Below, in pieces: positions 18,913 to 28,168 of a stretch of DNA of 64,000 bases. This DNA is from Legionella waltersii (GTDB taxonomy: Bacteria > Pseudomonadota > Gammaproteobacteria > Legionellales > Legionellaceae). Where the stretch lies: NCBI RefSeq assembly GCF_001468085.1, contig NZ_LNZB01000060.1, positions 711,417-775,416 of the forward strand. The letters run 5' to 3'. Position 1 is the first letter of the stretch; each line of letters begins with the position of its first letter. Both the position numbers and the translations under genes were made by a program. Below the pieces are notes generated by a model. It did no database searches. It was not told the DNA's origin and saw only the letters and a list, made by a program, of their open reading frames with translations.

Positions 18913-19809
18913 ATGTACCCGTTTAAAACCATTAAAGCAACTCTCATTTTAACTCTATTAGGATTCATTTGGGGTTCTGGTTACACTCTCGCAAAATATG
19001 CGATGACTAATGGAGTTCCACCCCTAGGGTATGCCTTTTGGCAGTCCCTTGGCCCTGCCTTGTTATTAACATTGATTTGCTTGTTTAGAAGTAAAGCGCA
19101 ATTGTTAAAACTCTCCAATTGGCCTTATTTCTTTATTTGTGGTCTGGTTGGAATCGCAATCCCAAACACAAACATGTATTTTATCGCAAGCCATATTCCA
19201 GCGGGACTATTGGCTGTTTTGGTCAATACTGTACCGCTCTTAGTGTATCCTTTAGCACGATTAACTGGCCAAGAAAAAACAGACGTCTGGCGTTTTATTT
19301 CCATACTCCTAGGGGTACTTGGAATCTTCATGATTGTTGGCCTGAATACAATGGGATTCTATTCCATTTGGTCTTTGCTAGCATTGATTAGTCCGTTAGG
19401 GTTTGCGTTGTGCTCAATATTTATCAGTGCGAAGCAACCCAAAGAAATGGACGCCTTATGCGCCGCCTCAGGTATGTTATTAACAGCATCCTTTGTTTTG
19501 ATACCTCTGGTGATTCAACAAGATGCTTTTTACCCACTTACTGGCCCATTCACAATGGTTAAACAAGTGATTGTATTAGAAATTACCCTATCAACCATCG
19601 GATATTTGTTATTTTTTGTACTGATTCGAATAGCTGGTCCAGTATTTTATAGCCTCACAGGTGGTATTGTAGCGTTAACCGGTTTACTCTGGGGATATCT
19701 CATTTTTAATGAAGTTCCATCCAGTATACAAAGTGTCGCCATTGCTTTTGTTGTATCAGCTATTTTCCTGCTATCTTGGAGACAAACAAAACAAATTCAA
19801 GGAGTTTGA
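18913..19809 (+). CDS. EamA/DMT-family transporter
   Basis: 298 aa with about ten hydrophobic helices in two EamA repeats (first begins TLILTLLGFIWGSGYTLAKYAM, second near residue 155). Members export amino acids, nucleosides or other metabolites; the substrate cannot be read from sequence. The 3' end is followed after three bases by a small membrane-protein gene whose ribosome site AAGGAG lies in its last codons, so the two are one operon. Confidence 0.85.
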   Translation: MYPFKTIKATLILTLLGFIWGSGYTLAKYAMTNGVPPLGYAFWQSLGPALLLTLICLFRSKAQLLKLSNWPYFFICGLVGIAIPNTNMYFIASHIPAGLLAVLVNTVPLLVYPLARLTGQEKTDVWRFISILLGVLGIFMIVGLNTMGFYSIWSLLALISPLGFALCSIFISAKQPKEMDALCAASGMLLTASFVLIPLVIQQDAFYPLTGPFTMVKQVIVLEITLSTIGYLLFFVLIRIAGPVFYSLTGGIVALTGLLWGYLIFNEVPSSIQSVAIAFVVSAIFLLSWRQTKQIQGV

Positions 19810-19812
19810 ACG

Positions 19813-20097
19813 ATGCTTAATGACCTAATCTCACAATTTAATGCTCAAATACAAACCTTTTTTTACTTGATTATGATCATCAATGGAATTCTACACGTTA
19901 TATTTGCCGGTGCTGTAGCGAGGGATGCAGGAAATTTACAGCGTCTAGGACAAAGACCAGCATTGGTATCGGCTCCTACATGGGCATTTGCAACTTTAAT
20001 TGGAGGGGTATTTACTGCGACCATTTATTGGCTCTTACATCACTCCAGCTTAACTCGGACATCTATGAGAGAAGTGAGATACGATAAACCGATGTAG
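19813..20097 (+). CDS. small two-TM membrane protein
   Basis: 94 aa, with hydrophobic segments about residues 15-35 and 57-77 and a polar C-terminal tail. Not recognised. It starts three bases after the EamA transporter with AAGGAG at good spacing, so it is probably co-expressed and may be an accessory subunit; that is inference. Confidence 0.7.
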   Translation: MLNDLISQFNAQIQTFFYLIMIINGILHVIFAGAVARDAGNLQRLGQRPALVSAPTWAFATLIGGVFTATIYWLLHHSSLTRTSMREVRYDKPM

Positions 20098-20126
20098 CGA
20101 ATCACTAAATTGTCTGTTGAATCAAA

Positions 20127-20156
20127 ATGCGCCCTCAAATTTGCATAAAGGCGCAT
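20127..20156. terminator. hairpin between convergent genes
   Basis: ATGCGCC at 20127 and GGCGCAT ending at 20156 form a 7-bp stem with a long loop between the convergent 94-aa and 252-aa genes. There is no clear T-run, so terminator function is only plausible. Confidence 0.35.
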
Positions 20157-20163
20157 CATAATA

Positions 20164-20922
20164 CTACATGGCGTGGGATTTTACTTCATCCCTATTAGGC
20201 GTGTCGTTTGACTGTGGCTCTTCAGAAACAGTCTCAACTTGCTTTTTAGAGACTTTCTTATGGGATGCTTTCGGTTTTTCAGTCTTTGTAACTGTTGTTG
20301 TACCAAATAAACTACCAAAATAGCCAGACTCACTTGCTTTTGGCTTCTGTAGCTTTAAATACGTTTTATAAGCATCATCTATATTGATAATTCTTAGCTC
20401 ATGCATTTTGTTCTCAATAGCCTTTAAATCAGTTTCAATTTCATAATCAGGTATATCAAGCACTTGTTCGTTCAAATACCCATTTCGAGGATCCCCTAGT
20501 TTATAAATCCTAGTGCGTAAAAACTCACTCAATGCACTATACATATCTGGTAAATCTAGCTTGTCAGGAGTATTCTCTTTACTCAAACCAAGAGCCGTTG
20601 TTAATGCGTTATATAGATTACTGTTGGTTGGTGATAAATGTGTGTAACTTGCTTCTATTTTTTGATGAAGATAAAATGCTAACGAATTAAGTACTCGGGC
20701 TTTTGAATCTGTTGATTCACTTGATTTATCCAGTAAGCCAATGACTTTGAGCAGAAAGAAACACTGTGGTCTTCTATCAGCAGTAACTCCATTAAGCAAA
20801 TTTTCCAGTTTGGAGGGGTCAACATCAGTGTCAGCTTTTGGTGTATAATGTTTGATTAACGTTTTAACGCTTTCTATCAGATTTCCTTTGAGCTTTTCAT
20901 AAGCCACTAATTGAAATGTCAT
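20164..20922 (-). CDS. hypothetical protein, candidate effector
   Basis: 252 aa, unrecognised. The ATG at 20922 has AAGGAG upstream. No signal peptide or membrane span. Residues 1-190 look helical. The C-terminal 60 residues are low-complexity, Lys/Ser/Glu-rich and probably disordered (KPKASHKKVSKKQVETVSEEPQ split across the tail). A flexible polar tail suits a Dot/Icm substrate, but the acidic block is weak. Monocistronic, AT-rich flanks. Function unknown. Confidence 0.55.
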   Translation of the reverse strand: MTFQLVAYEKLKGNLIESVKTLIKHYTPKADTDVDPSKLENLLNGVTADRRPQCFFLLKVIGLLDKSSESTDSKARVLNSLAFYLHQKIEASYTHLSPTNSNLYNALTTALGLSKENTPDKLDLPDMYSALSEFLRTRIYKLGDPRNGYLNEQVLDIPDYEIETDLKAIENKMHELRIINIDDAYKTYLKLQKPKASESGYFGSLFGTTTVTKTEKPKASHKKVSKKQVETVSEEPQSNDTPNRDEVKSHAM

Positions 20923-21107
20923 CTTGTTTTCTCCTTAAACTCCATGATGATATTTAGTGAAACAACTTCACTGAAACCCAGTTTAAACTAATTATTTCTT
21001 TTCGTCATGCTTTTTCTTTTTACTAACTAATTAAATTTCAATCTATTGATTTTTATTTAAATTTTGATTAATTTTAGCCGCAGAATTGACGTCTATTAAG
21101 TGATGGT

Positions 21108-22733
21108 ATGAAAAAAGCAATTAGCATTGTATTAGTCTCTTTTTTAAGTTCCCTTGGATTTGCCAACCAGCAACCCAAGTTGGTATTACAAATTGTTGTT
21201 GATCAACTTAGAGGCGATCTGATATACAAGCATCAACATCAATTTACTCATGATGGTTTTAATTATTTAATTTCTCACAGCCTGGATTATCATAATGCAC
21301 ATCATGCTCATGCAAATACAACTACTTGCGCAGGACATACAAGCATAGCTACAGGAAGCATCCCATCACTTCATGGAATTGTGGATAATGAGTGGTTTGA
21401 TAGAAAATCAAGACAAATGACATACTGTGTAGCAGACAAAGATGCAACAATATTGCCAACACAGCACACACGCACTCAAATCGATGGGCGCTCTCCAAAA
21501 CTTATTAAAGCATCTACGTTAAGTGATGAAATAGTCCTTGCACAAAAGGGTAAAGCCTTTGCTGTATCACTAAAGGATAGAGCAGCTATATCCTTAGCTG
21601 GACATGCGGGTATGGCCTATTGGTTTGATAAAACGAATGGTGGCTTTGTTACTAGTCGCTATTACCTTGATAAATACCCTGAATGGGTTGAAAATTGGAA
21701 TAAAAGATACATCCCTCAAAACTATGATTGGACATTATCCAAACCCAAATCAAGCTACATCAATGAGGACGTCAAACCATTTCGCCATAATTATGGAGAC
21801 TTTGGGCAAACATTTCCCCACCATATCGTTAACTCACCTTCCGAAGCCTATTTCAAATCACTTTCTCGCTCTCCCAAGGCAGATCAATTAACAGAGGATT
21901 TTGCAGAACTGTTATTGAAGGAAGAAAAGCTTGGCCTATCTGACAATAAAACAGACTACTTGGCCATTAGTTTTTCTGCAGTGGACGCAATAGGCCATCA
22001 ATTTGGTCCTAATAGCCTTGAAGCAGAAGATAATTTACTGTCTTTAGACAGTACCATTGGAAAGCTATTAAAGGCAGTGGATCAACAAGTTGGTTTGGAC
22101 AATACAATCATTGTTCTCAGCGCTGATCATGGAGTCAGCGATGGGCCAGCCTACTTAAAAGCTCATCGAATACCTGAGATAAAACCCATTAATACTGATC
22201 TGATAGAGCAACGCATTAAATCCCTTCTTCTGCAACAATACAATTTGCCGTCGCAAACAGTAATGTCTGTTACTCCACCTTTTGTCTATCTTGACCATCA
22301 ACTGATTCTCGAAAAAAAATTGGATATAAGTAAAGTGAGCTTGTTTATTGCGGAAAATTTAAGCAATCAACCTGGAATATATAGAGCATTTCCCCTACCA
22401 ATGACTCATATAGATAAGGATTGGCTAAGTAACAAAGTCGCTCGAATGGCCTATACCTATCGAGCAGGTGATGTCTATCTTGTACAACCACCTTACCAAA
22501 GTTATGGCGCCAAAAACGAGGACCGCGTGTCACATGGAAGCCCATGGCAATACGATAGTTACGTGCCATTATTATTTGTTAACCCTAAATTTCAACATAA
22601 GATGTATACGCAACAGGTATTTACTACTGATATAGCCCCTACCCTTGCTATGTTGTTACAGATAAAACCACCCTCTGCAAGTGTAGGGAGTCCATTAACC
22701 GAGGTAATCGATCAGTTTTACGACAAAAGTTAG
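21108..22733 (+). CDS. secreted PafA-like alkaline phosphatase / type I phosphodiesterase
   Basis: 541 aa with a Sec signal peptide (MKKAISIVLVSFLSSLGFA). Alkaline-phosphatase superfamily: VVDQLRGD (metal Asp32), nucleophile Thr in TTTCAGHTSIATG (about residue 73), SLHGIVDNEW, AVDAIGHQFGP, SADHGVSD and a late metal His in RVSHGSPW. The Thr nucleophile and GH-S-ATG pattern fit the calcium/zinc PafA group rather than PhoA. Likely a periplasmic or exported phosphomonoesterase; substrate unknown. Single gene. Confidence 0.85.
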   Translation: MKKAISIVLVSFLSSLGFANQQPKLVLQIVVDQLRGDLIYKHQHQFTHDGFNYLISHSLDYHNAHHAHANTTTCAGHTSIATGSIPSLHGIVDNEWFDRKSRQMTYCVADKDATILPTQHTRTQIDGRSPKLIKASTLSDEIVLAQKGKAFAVSLKDRAAISLAGHAGMAYWFDKTNGGFVTSRYYLDKYPEWVENWNKRYIPQNYDWTLSKPKSSYINEDVKPFRHNYGDFGQTFPHHIVNSPSEAYFKSLSRSPKADQLTEDFAELLLKEEKLGLSDNKTDYLAISFSAVDAIGHQFGPNSLEAEDNLLSLDSTIGKLLKAVDQQVGLDNTIIVLSADHGVSDGPAYLKAHRIPEIKPINTDLIEQRIKSLLLQQYNLPSQTVMSVTPPFVYLDHQLILEKKLDISKVSLFIAENLSNQPGIYRAFPLPMTHIDKDWLSNKVARMAYTYRAGDVYLVQPPYQSYGAKNEDRVSHGSPWQYDSYVPLLFVNPKFQHKMYTQQVFTTDIAPTLAMLLQIKPPSASVGSPLTEVIDQFYDKS

Positions 22734-22803
22734 AGCTCTTATGAGAATTGAATTCTAAGCCAAAAAGCCTTACCATTCGAACAAAATAGAATATGGTGCG
22801 AAT

Positions 22804-23436
22804 ATGACAAAACACGCTATCATTATTGGAATTTCTGGACCTTCCGCTTCTGGTAAGAGCTTACTTGCGAATACAATTGTACGCGAGCTTGGCTCTGATC
22901 AAGTAGTCGTTATCTCAGAAGATGCGTATTATAAAGATAATGCTCATCTACCATTTCCTGAGCGAGAGAAAATTAATTATGATCATCCTGACTCCTTTGA
23001 TCATGAACTATTATACGACCATTTGAGTCAACTTAGAGATGGAAAATCGGTAGAAATACCCATTTATTCACATTCTAAACATTTACGATTGCCTGAAACC
23101 AAAACAATAGGTCAACATGCAATTATTGTCCTAGAAGGTATCTTGCTTTTCACTGACAAAGCATTGCGTGAGATAATGGACATTCGAATTTTTATGTCAG
23201 CACCACTCGATGTTTGTTTAACCAGACGTTTAAAAAGAGATGTGGTAGAGCGACATCGCTCATTTGAATCGGTTATTCATCAATACGAAACCACCGTTCG
23301 ACCAATGTATCTTCAATTTATTGAACCATCTAGCCGTTATGCCGACATTATTGTTCCAAGAGGTGGTGAAAATCGTATAGCTATAGAAATGATTCAAGCA
23401 AAAATGCGTGAGTTATTGGCTACACACTCAAATTAA
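22804..23436 (+). CDS. udk: uridine kinase
   Basis: 210 aa. It phosphorylates uridine and cytidine in pyrimidine salvage. Walker A is [11 protein letters not shown], followed by [17 protein letters not shown] and the base-recognition region [11 protein letters not shown]; the lid is [14 protein letters not shown]. Length is as expected. It ends 25 bases before fabI, with which it is probably co-transcribed. Confidence 0.93.
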   Translation: MTKHAIIIGISGPSASGKSLLANTIVRELGSDQVVVISEDAYYKDNAHLPFPEREKINYDHPDSFDHELLYDHLSQLRDGKSVEIPIYSHSKHLRLPETKTIGQHAIIVLEGILLFTDKALREIMDIRIFMSAPLDVCLTRRLKRDVVERHRSFESVIHQYETTVRPMYLQFIEPSSRYADIIVPRGGENRIAIEMIQAKMRELLATHSN

Positions 23437-23461
23437 CCATATTATTCTAGAGGAGATGAAT

Positions 23462-24250
23462 ATGGGTTTTTTAGCAGGAAAAAAAGCACTAATAGTAGGT
23501 TTAGCAAGCAATCGCTCGATAGCTTATGGAATTGCAAAAGCTTTTCATGAGCAAGGAGCAGAATTAGCTTTTACTTATCAGAATGAAAAACTGCAATCGC
23601 GTGTTGAATCTATGGCTGAAGAATTCAACTCGAGTCTTACATTTCCTTGCGATGTTGCTAGTGATAATGAAATCAAATTAGTATTTGATAATTTATCCAA
23701 GCATTGGAAACATCTTGATATTCTGATTCACTCCGTAGCTTATGCACCGGCTGATCAAATCAGTGGTGATTACATCGAGTGTGCAAATCGAGAAGGGTTT
23801 CGTATTGCCCATGATATCAGTGCATACAGCTTAGTTGCCTTAGCACAAGCAGCATTACCTATGATGCTTGATACAAATGGCTCAATTCTCACATTAAGTT
23901 ATTATGGTGCCGAAAAAGCAGTACCCAATTACAACGTCATGGGTATTGCCAAAGCTAGTTTAGAGGCTTCTGTACGGTATCTTGCTGCTAGCATTGGGCC
24001 AAAAGGGCTACGTATTAATGCAATTTCTGCAGGGCCTATCAAAACTCTAGCTGCGGCCGGAATTAAAGATTTCCGTAAAATTCATTCGGCTTATGCCAAC
24101 ATGACTCCACTAAAAAGAAACGTTACCGCTGATGAGGTTGGAAATACAGCAGCATTCTTATGCTCTGATTTAGCCTCTGGGATTACAGGCGAAGTTCTGC
24201 ATGTTGACGCCGGTTACCATGCAGTTTCTGCCATGGGCGATATGGAGTAA
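23462..24250 (+). CDS. fabI: enoyl-[acyl-carrier-protein] reductase (NADH)
   Basis: 262 aa. It reduces enoyl-ACP in the last step of fatty-acid elongation. The start is the ATG at 23462 ([19 protein letters not shown]), placed by GAGGAG just upstream. Atypical SDR features: [13 protein letters not shown] cofactor loop and Tyr-x6-Lys active site (YNVMGIAK, preceded by [11 protein letters not shown]). The C-terminal [16 protein letters not shown] is typical of FabI. Confidence 0.96.
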   Translation: MGFLAGKKALIVGLASNRSIAYGIAKAFHEQGAELAFTYQNEKLQSRVESMAEEFNSSLTFPCDVASDNEIKLVFDNLSKHWKHLDILIHSVAYAPADQISGDYIECANREGFRIAHDISAYSLVALAQAALPMMLDTNGSILTLSYYGAEKAVPNYNVMGIAKASLEASVRYLAASIGPKGLRINAISAGPIKTLAAAGIKDFRKIHSAYANMTPLKRNVTADEVGNTAAFLCSDLASGITGEVLHVDAGYHAVSAMGDME

Positions 24251-24260
24251 GCATTGAATT

Positions 24261-24291
24261 CTGTACAAGTTACTAACATCAACTTGTACAG
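24261..24291. terminator. hairpin downstream of fabI
   Basis: CTGTACAAGTT and AACTTGTACAG form an 11-bp perfect stem with a 9-base loop directly after the fabI stop. A classic T-run is absent, so it may be a weak terminator or an mRNA 3'-end stabiliser. Confidence 0.5.
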
Positions 24292-24347
24292 AGGATCTTA
24301 TCGAGTATTCTAAGCAAGAATTAGATTATTCAGTCATTAGCCACCTA

Positions 24348-24375
24348 CTGTAAATCATTGTAAAATGATTTACAG
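24348..24375. terminator. 12-bp perfect hairpin at the 3' end of the membrane-protein gene
   Basis: CTGTAAATCATT and AATGATTTACAG enclose GTAA, a perfect 12-bp stem. It overlaps the stop codon (24370-24372) of the minus-strand gene and lies in the convergent interval with fabI. A bidirectional transcription barrier is plausible. Confidence 0.5.
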
Positions 24376-25614
24376 GCTTGATGTTAAAGACTCTTGTTGT
24401 TCAACCACTACATTCTGGCTGGTGGAATAGGAGTACGGCAGTGGCCTATACACTTGCAGTAGACTATTAAACTCAGTGACCACTGGAATTCGACAATCAA
24501 AAGACAAATCGCCTACATGAATCACGGTCGCATTACCAGAACGTAATTCGCGAACCTGATTTAATATCCCTTGAATCTTTCTACCCTCGCCTAAATGTCG
24601 ACTTAAAAATGAAGGCATCTCTTCATCAGATCCTAATTGCTTTGCTATCTCGGATCGTAAAGCTATCATCGCACATTTCACTTTAATTGGATCTATATGT
24701 TTTTCTAAAAGTCGCTTCTCATCCTCTTCAGTCAGCCTAAAGCGATAAGGATCACAAGGGTCCATCGATGAAGAATGAATTCGTTTATCAATAAGATCGT
24801 AGAGAACACTTAAACCCAGACTCGCTATACCTGCTCCGATAATTGAAACGCAAGTCGTCACAACAATAATAGCAATCAAAGGATTTAACCCTGCACTAAT
24901 TGCTAAAGTCGTCAGTATAGGTGTAGCAAATCCTATCATTAATCCGGCTGAAGCCCCACCAAAACCTAATGTACTAGCCATCATTAATGCAGCTTTTACC
25001 CACCCTTCTCCATACCACATTCTTTCTGTTCCTTCTAAAAAGTGATGGAACATATAGTATAGAGAAGCTATTGTTAAAACAGCACCAAAAGCCGCTATGC
25101 CTATAATGACCAATATTATCATCCACGCTGAACCATTTTCATCTGATTCCTCTTGATCATTTTTTGCAGACGGTTGTTTATTTCTTACATAAAGATCCAT
25201 TTTATGGCAGTGATAGGCTATGGCATTCACAATACTCCAAGACATAGACGTTGTTTCATCACAAAAATAATTATTGTATTCATTAAGAGTGAAAGGAGAA
25301 CTTGCATTGAAACTAATTCTGTTGGGTTTAAAAGAATATTGTTTTTGTACGGGTAAACTGGTGAATAAAGGCGTTGATCGAAATATTGCTTCGAAATAAG
25401 CGTATACTTTTTCTTTCTCTTGCTTATCTAGATGATAGAAGTATCCATTAGGTGATTCTAACGCATACTGCGTTGCTTTAAAGAGCTCGTCATAAACTTC
25501 ATGTATTGTAAGAGATCCGCCTTCCTTCTTAATGCAGTATTGATAATGCTTTAATAGCTGACCCAAAAAAAGTTTTAATTGATTATCCGTAAATTTCCCT
25601 TTAGCTCCGGCCAT
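24370..25614 (-). CDS. multi-TM hypothetical protein, candidate effector
   Basis: 414 aa. The ATG at 25614 has AGGAG upstream. The N-terminal 160 residues are soluble and end in an acidic linker (KNDQEESDENG). Hydrophobic segments lie about residues 163-190, 205-235 and 243-272, with small-residue-rich GASAGLMIGFA. The C-terminal 140 residues are soluble. Unrecognised. It follows ppiD by 16 bases on the same strand but has its own ribosome site. Soluble-TM-soluble layout without a signal peptide suits an effector targeted to host membranes; this is inference. Confidence 0.6.
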   Translation of the reverse strand: MAGAKGKFTDNQLKLFLGQLLKHYQYCIKKEGGSLTIHEVYDELFKATQYALESPNGYFYHLDKQEKEKVYAYFEAIFRSTPLFTSLPVQKQYSFKPNRISFNASSPFTLNEYNNYFCDETTSMSWSIVNAIAYHCHKMDLYVRNKQPSAKNDQEESDENGSAWMIILVIIGIAAFGAVLTIASLYYMFHHFLEGTERMWYGEGWVKAALMMASTLGFGGASAGLMIGFATPILTTLAISAGLNPLIAIIVVTTCVSIIGAGIASLGLSVLYDLIDKRIHSSSMDPCDPYRFRLTEEDEKRLLEKHIDPIKVKCAMIALRSEIAKQLGSDEEMPSFLSRHLGEGRKIQGILNQVRELRSGNATVIHVGDLSFDCRIPVVTEFNSLLQVYRPLPYSYSTSQNVVVEQQESLTSSL

Positions 25615-25630
25615 GGTACAACTCCTAATA

Positions 25631-27505
25631 CTACTTCCTTACAATCTTAGCGTTATTTAACAAATTTTTAATGTACAAATCATAATCCATCATGCCATAA
25701 CTTGCTTCAATTTGTTGAACTAAACTATCCTTTTGTTCTTCATCAAGGGACTCTAAATTTCCATCGTTGATTTTTTTTAATCTAACCACAACATAGTCGC
25801 CATTTAATAGTTGCACACCATTTCTGCTTTCTGGTCTCAGCAAATTAAATGCTGTGTCATTGATCAAGGAGTTCGTTTTATCACCATCTCTAGATGCAGC
25901 AGCAACAGTTTCCCATTTCAGATTATTGTTATCCATCAACTGTATCTGCTTGTCATCCTCAACTGGATTCAATAAGCTAGTTCCTATTTCTTTTGCCTTT
26001 TCCTCACCATGCTGTTTTGCTAGAATTTTCTGTATTTCATTTCGTACTTCAATCAATTTCTCTTGCCGAGCTGGAATGTGTTTATTTACTCGTAAGACGA
26101 TTACCGCATCATTATTTAACTGAATAGGATCACTATTATTCGATAGTTCAAGAACATCATTGCTAAATGCTGCATTAATGACCTGCTTATTTTCAGTGAT
26201 GGTATCTTTGCCACCCTGTCTTGAGAAGGGTTTAGATTTCAATAAGGGTAATTTTAAACTATTCGCGACCGGTTCCAGTGAATCTGGTGTTTGATAACTA
26301 ATATCCGTTAACTCCTCCAAATCCTTAGCATACTTGGCTTGAGCCATATCATTCAACAGTTGTTCTTTAATGATAGTACTTACCTGATCCAGCGACTTAG
26401 TTGTTACAGGCTTATAAGCTATTAGTTTAAAAATTTCATACCCATATTTTGTTTTAATGGGGTTCGAGATTTGTCCTGGCTTATCTAATAAGGATAGGTC
26501 TTTCGCATACTCACTCTGTCCACCAGTAATCCAAGGTAATAGTCCCTTTTCTTTCATAGATAGTTTGTCATCTGATTTTGTAGCTACAAATTTATCAAAT
26601 AACGAGGGATCAGCCTGAAGTTCTTTGTATGTTTTATCAGCATTCGCTTTGGCTTGAGAAGCCTCTTCGTCACTTGCTGTCTCGGGAATTGAGAACAATA
26701 TATGTGCTACTTGCCATTGTGCAGGAGTCAAATAATTGCTTTTATTTTCTTCATAATAGCTCGCAATATCTTTATCTGATATCTTTAACTTGGATTTAAT
26801 TGCTGACATGGATAATAATACATAGTCAATACTGACATGTTCTTCAGTCATAAATTGTTTACTGTTTTTTTCATAATAATTCTTAATTTCTTCATCAGAA
26901 ATCTGTGCTTGTTTTTCAAATTTAACTGAAGGAACTGTTAAATAGTCATAATCTCTAGTTTGCATATACAAACGTACAAAGCGCTTTATTTCTTCTGGCA
27001 ATGCGAAAGAAGTACCCATAAAAGCATAGCGTTGTTGATTTAACAACATACCTTGTCTTACTTCTTTTTGAAATGTTTCTGGGGTAAATAACGCGCCACT
27101 TAATGCTTGCTGATATCTTTCTGTAGAAAAATGACCGTCTTCTTGAAACTGAGGTATGTTGATAATCGCAGCGTTTGCCTGAGCAGGACTCACCTCAAAA
27201 CCATAAAGACGTGCTGATTGGACACTCACTTCGTTAGTGATCATTTGATTGAGTACTTGATTTTGCAAATTTTTTTCGTCTTTTGCTGAAAGCTGTGCTA
27301 AATCTTGCTGTGAGCGCGCTCGTCTATAATTCGTATCAAAATCTTGTACGCTTATAGGTTCATCGTTTACGGTTACCTTGTAATTAGAGGATTGTCGAGA
27401 TTGTAAATAATAATCAACGCCAAATAACGTGAAGGTTATAGCAATTAAAACGATTATTACCCAAGCTATAACACCTTGAATTCGCTCATTTAACTTCTGC
27501 AGCAT
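25631..27505 (-). CDS. ppiD: periplasmic folding chaperone PpiD
   Basis: 624 aa, normal length. One N-terminal membrane anchor (residues 12-32, VIAWVIIVLIAITFTLFGV), then a SurA-like N-terminal chaperone region, then one parvulin-type PPIC domain about residues 260-365 (WQVAHILFSIPE, then TKYGYEIFKLI). It assists proteins leaving the Sec translocon. It follows the tRNA-Asp terminator and ends the tig-clpP-clpX-lon-hupB block, the usual gammaproteobacterial order. Confidence 0.93.
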   Translation of the reverse strand: MLQKLNERIQGVIAWVIIVLIAITFTLFGVDYYLQSRQSSNYKVTVNDEPISVQDFDTNYRRARSQQDLAQLSAKDEKNLQNQVLNQMITNEVSVQSARLYGFEVSPAQANAAIINIPQFQEDGHFSTERYQQALSGALFTPETFQKEVRQGMLLNQQRYAFMGTSFALPEEIKRFVRLYMQTRDYDYLTVPSVKFEKQAQISDEEIKNYYEKNSKQFMTEEHVSIDYVLLSMSAIKSKLKISDKDIASYYEENKSNYLTPAQWQVAHILFSIPETASDEEASQAKANADKTYKELQADPSLFDKFVATKSDDKLSMKEKGLLPWITGGQSEYAKDLSLLDKPGQISNPIKTKYGYEIFKLIAYKPVTTKSLDQVSTIIKEQLLNDMAQAKYAKDLEELTDISYQTPDSLEPVANSLKLPLLKSKPFSRQGGKDTITENKQVINAAFSNDVLELSNNSDPIQLNNDAVIVLRVNKHIPARQEKLIEVRNEIQKILAKQHGEEKAKEIGTSLLNPVEDDKQIQLMDNNNLKWETVAAASRDGDKTNSLINDTAFNLLRPESRNGVQLLNGDYVVVRLKKINDGNLESLDEEQKDSLVQQIEASYGMMDYDLYIKNLLNNAKIVRK

Positions 27506-27565
27506 GTCTCGAGATCCATTTTAAAATATACTAAACTTTGATATCAACGACTTAAACATAACACT

Positions 27566-27593
27566 TAAAAAAAACGCGCCTTTCAGCGCGTTT
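27566..27593 (-). terminator. Rho-independent terminator after tRNA-Asp
   Basis: Read on the minus strand, a stem of AACGCGC/GCGCGTT with a short loop is followed by a run of about eight T. It lies a few bases past the tRNA-Asp 3' end and separates hupB-tRNA-Val-tRNA-Asp from ppiD. Confidence 0.88.
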
Positions 27594-27596
27594 ATC

Positions 27597-27673
27597 TGGC
27601 GGAGTGGACGGGGCTCGAACCCGCGACCCCCGGCGTGACAGGCCGGTATTCTGACCAACTGAACTACCACTCC
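27597..27673 (-). tRNA. tRNA-Asp (GTC)
   Basis: 77 bases. Acceptor GGAGTGG/CCACTCC, discriminator G, CCA encoded. The anticodon loop CTGTCAC gives GTC, and the T arm is GGTTCGAGCC. It lies six bases after tRNA-Val on the same strand and just before a strong terminator. Confidence 0.97.
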
Positions 27674-27679
27674 ATATCT

Positions 27680-27755
27680 TGGTGGGTGCTGTAGGGATCG
27701 AACCTACGACCCTCGCCTTGTAAGGGCGATGCTCTCCCAGCTGAGCTAAGCACCC
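27680..27755 (-). tRNA. tRNA-Val (TAC)
   Basis: 76 bases. Acceptor GGGTGCT with AGCACCC, encoded CCA, anticodon TAC, T arm GGTTCGATCC. It starts only 12 bases downstream of the hupB stop with no terminator between, so it is probably cut out of a hupB-tRNA transcript. Confidence 0.97.
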
Positions 27756-27767
27756 AAAAAACTATAC

Positions 27768-28040
27768 TTATTGCACCGCTTCGCTAAGATTCTTACCAGC
27801 TTTAAACTTAGCTACTCTTCTAGCTTTAATCTGTATGGGCTTACCAGTTTGTGGATTACGTCCAGTACGTGCAGAACGATTACCTGTTGAAAAAGAACCA
27901 AAACCAGGTATTACAACTTGATCACCATTCTTTAGGACTTCAGTAATAGTATCCATAAAAGTTTCAAGAACTCTGCTTGCTGCAGCTCTTGTTAAACCTG
28001 AACCACTTGCTAAAGCTTCAACTAATTCAGTCTTATTCAT
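27768..28040 (-). CDS. hupB: DNA-binding protein HU-beta
   Basis: 90 aa from ATG 28040, with GGGGA upstream; an upstream in-frame start at 28064 would add eight non-family residues. HU is a nucleoid dimer that bends DNA. Hallmarks: MNKTELVEALA, VVIPGFGSFSTGNRSARTGRNP and the C-terminal KFKAGKNLSEAV. It sits after lon as in many gammaproteobacteria, with its own promoter. Confidence 0.96.
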   Translation of the reverse strand: MNKTELVEALASGSGLTRAAASRVLETFMDTITEVLKNGDQVVIPGFGSFSTGNRSARTGRNPQTGKPIQIKARRVAKFKAGKNLSEAVQ

Positions 28041-28080
28041 CTTTTCCCCTTTACAGTTAATCATCCGTATTCCAGAGCCG

Positions 28081-28109
28081 ATTTAATCAAATTAACTTGC
28101 TCCAGTCAA
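28081..28109 (-). promoter_or_regulatory. sigma70-type promoter for hupB
   Basis: On the minus strand: TTGACT, 17-base spacer, TTAAAT, about 40 bases before the hupB ATG. Spacing is ideal. It probably also drives tRNA-Val and tRNA-Asp. Confidence 0.6.
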
Positions 28110-28168
28110 GTACATACATCCTTGCAGAGCCCTGTACTACAGGGCCACGTAAAGAAATATACCTTTAA

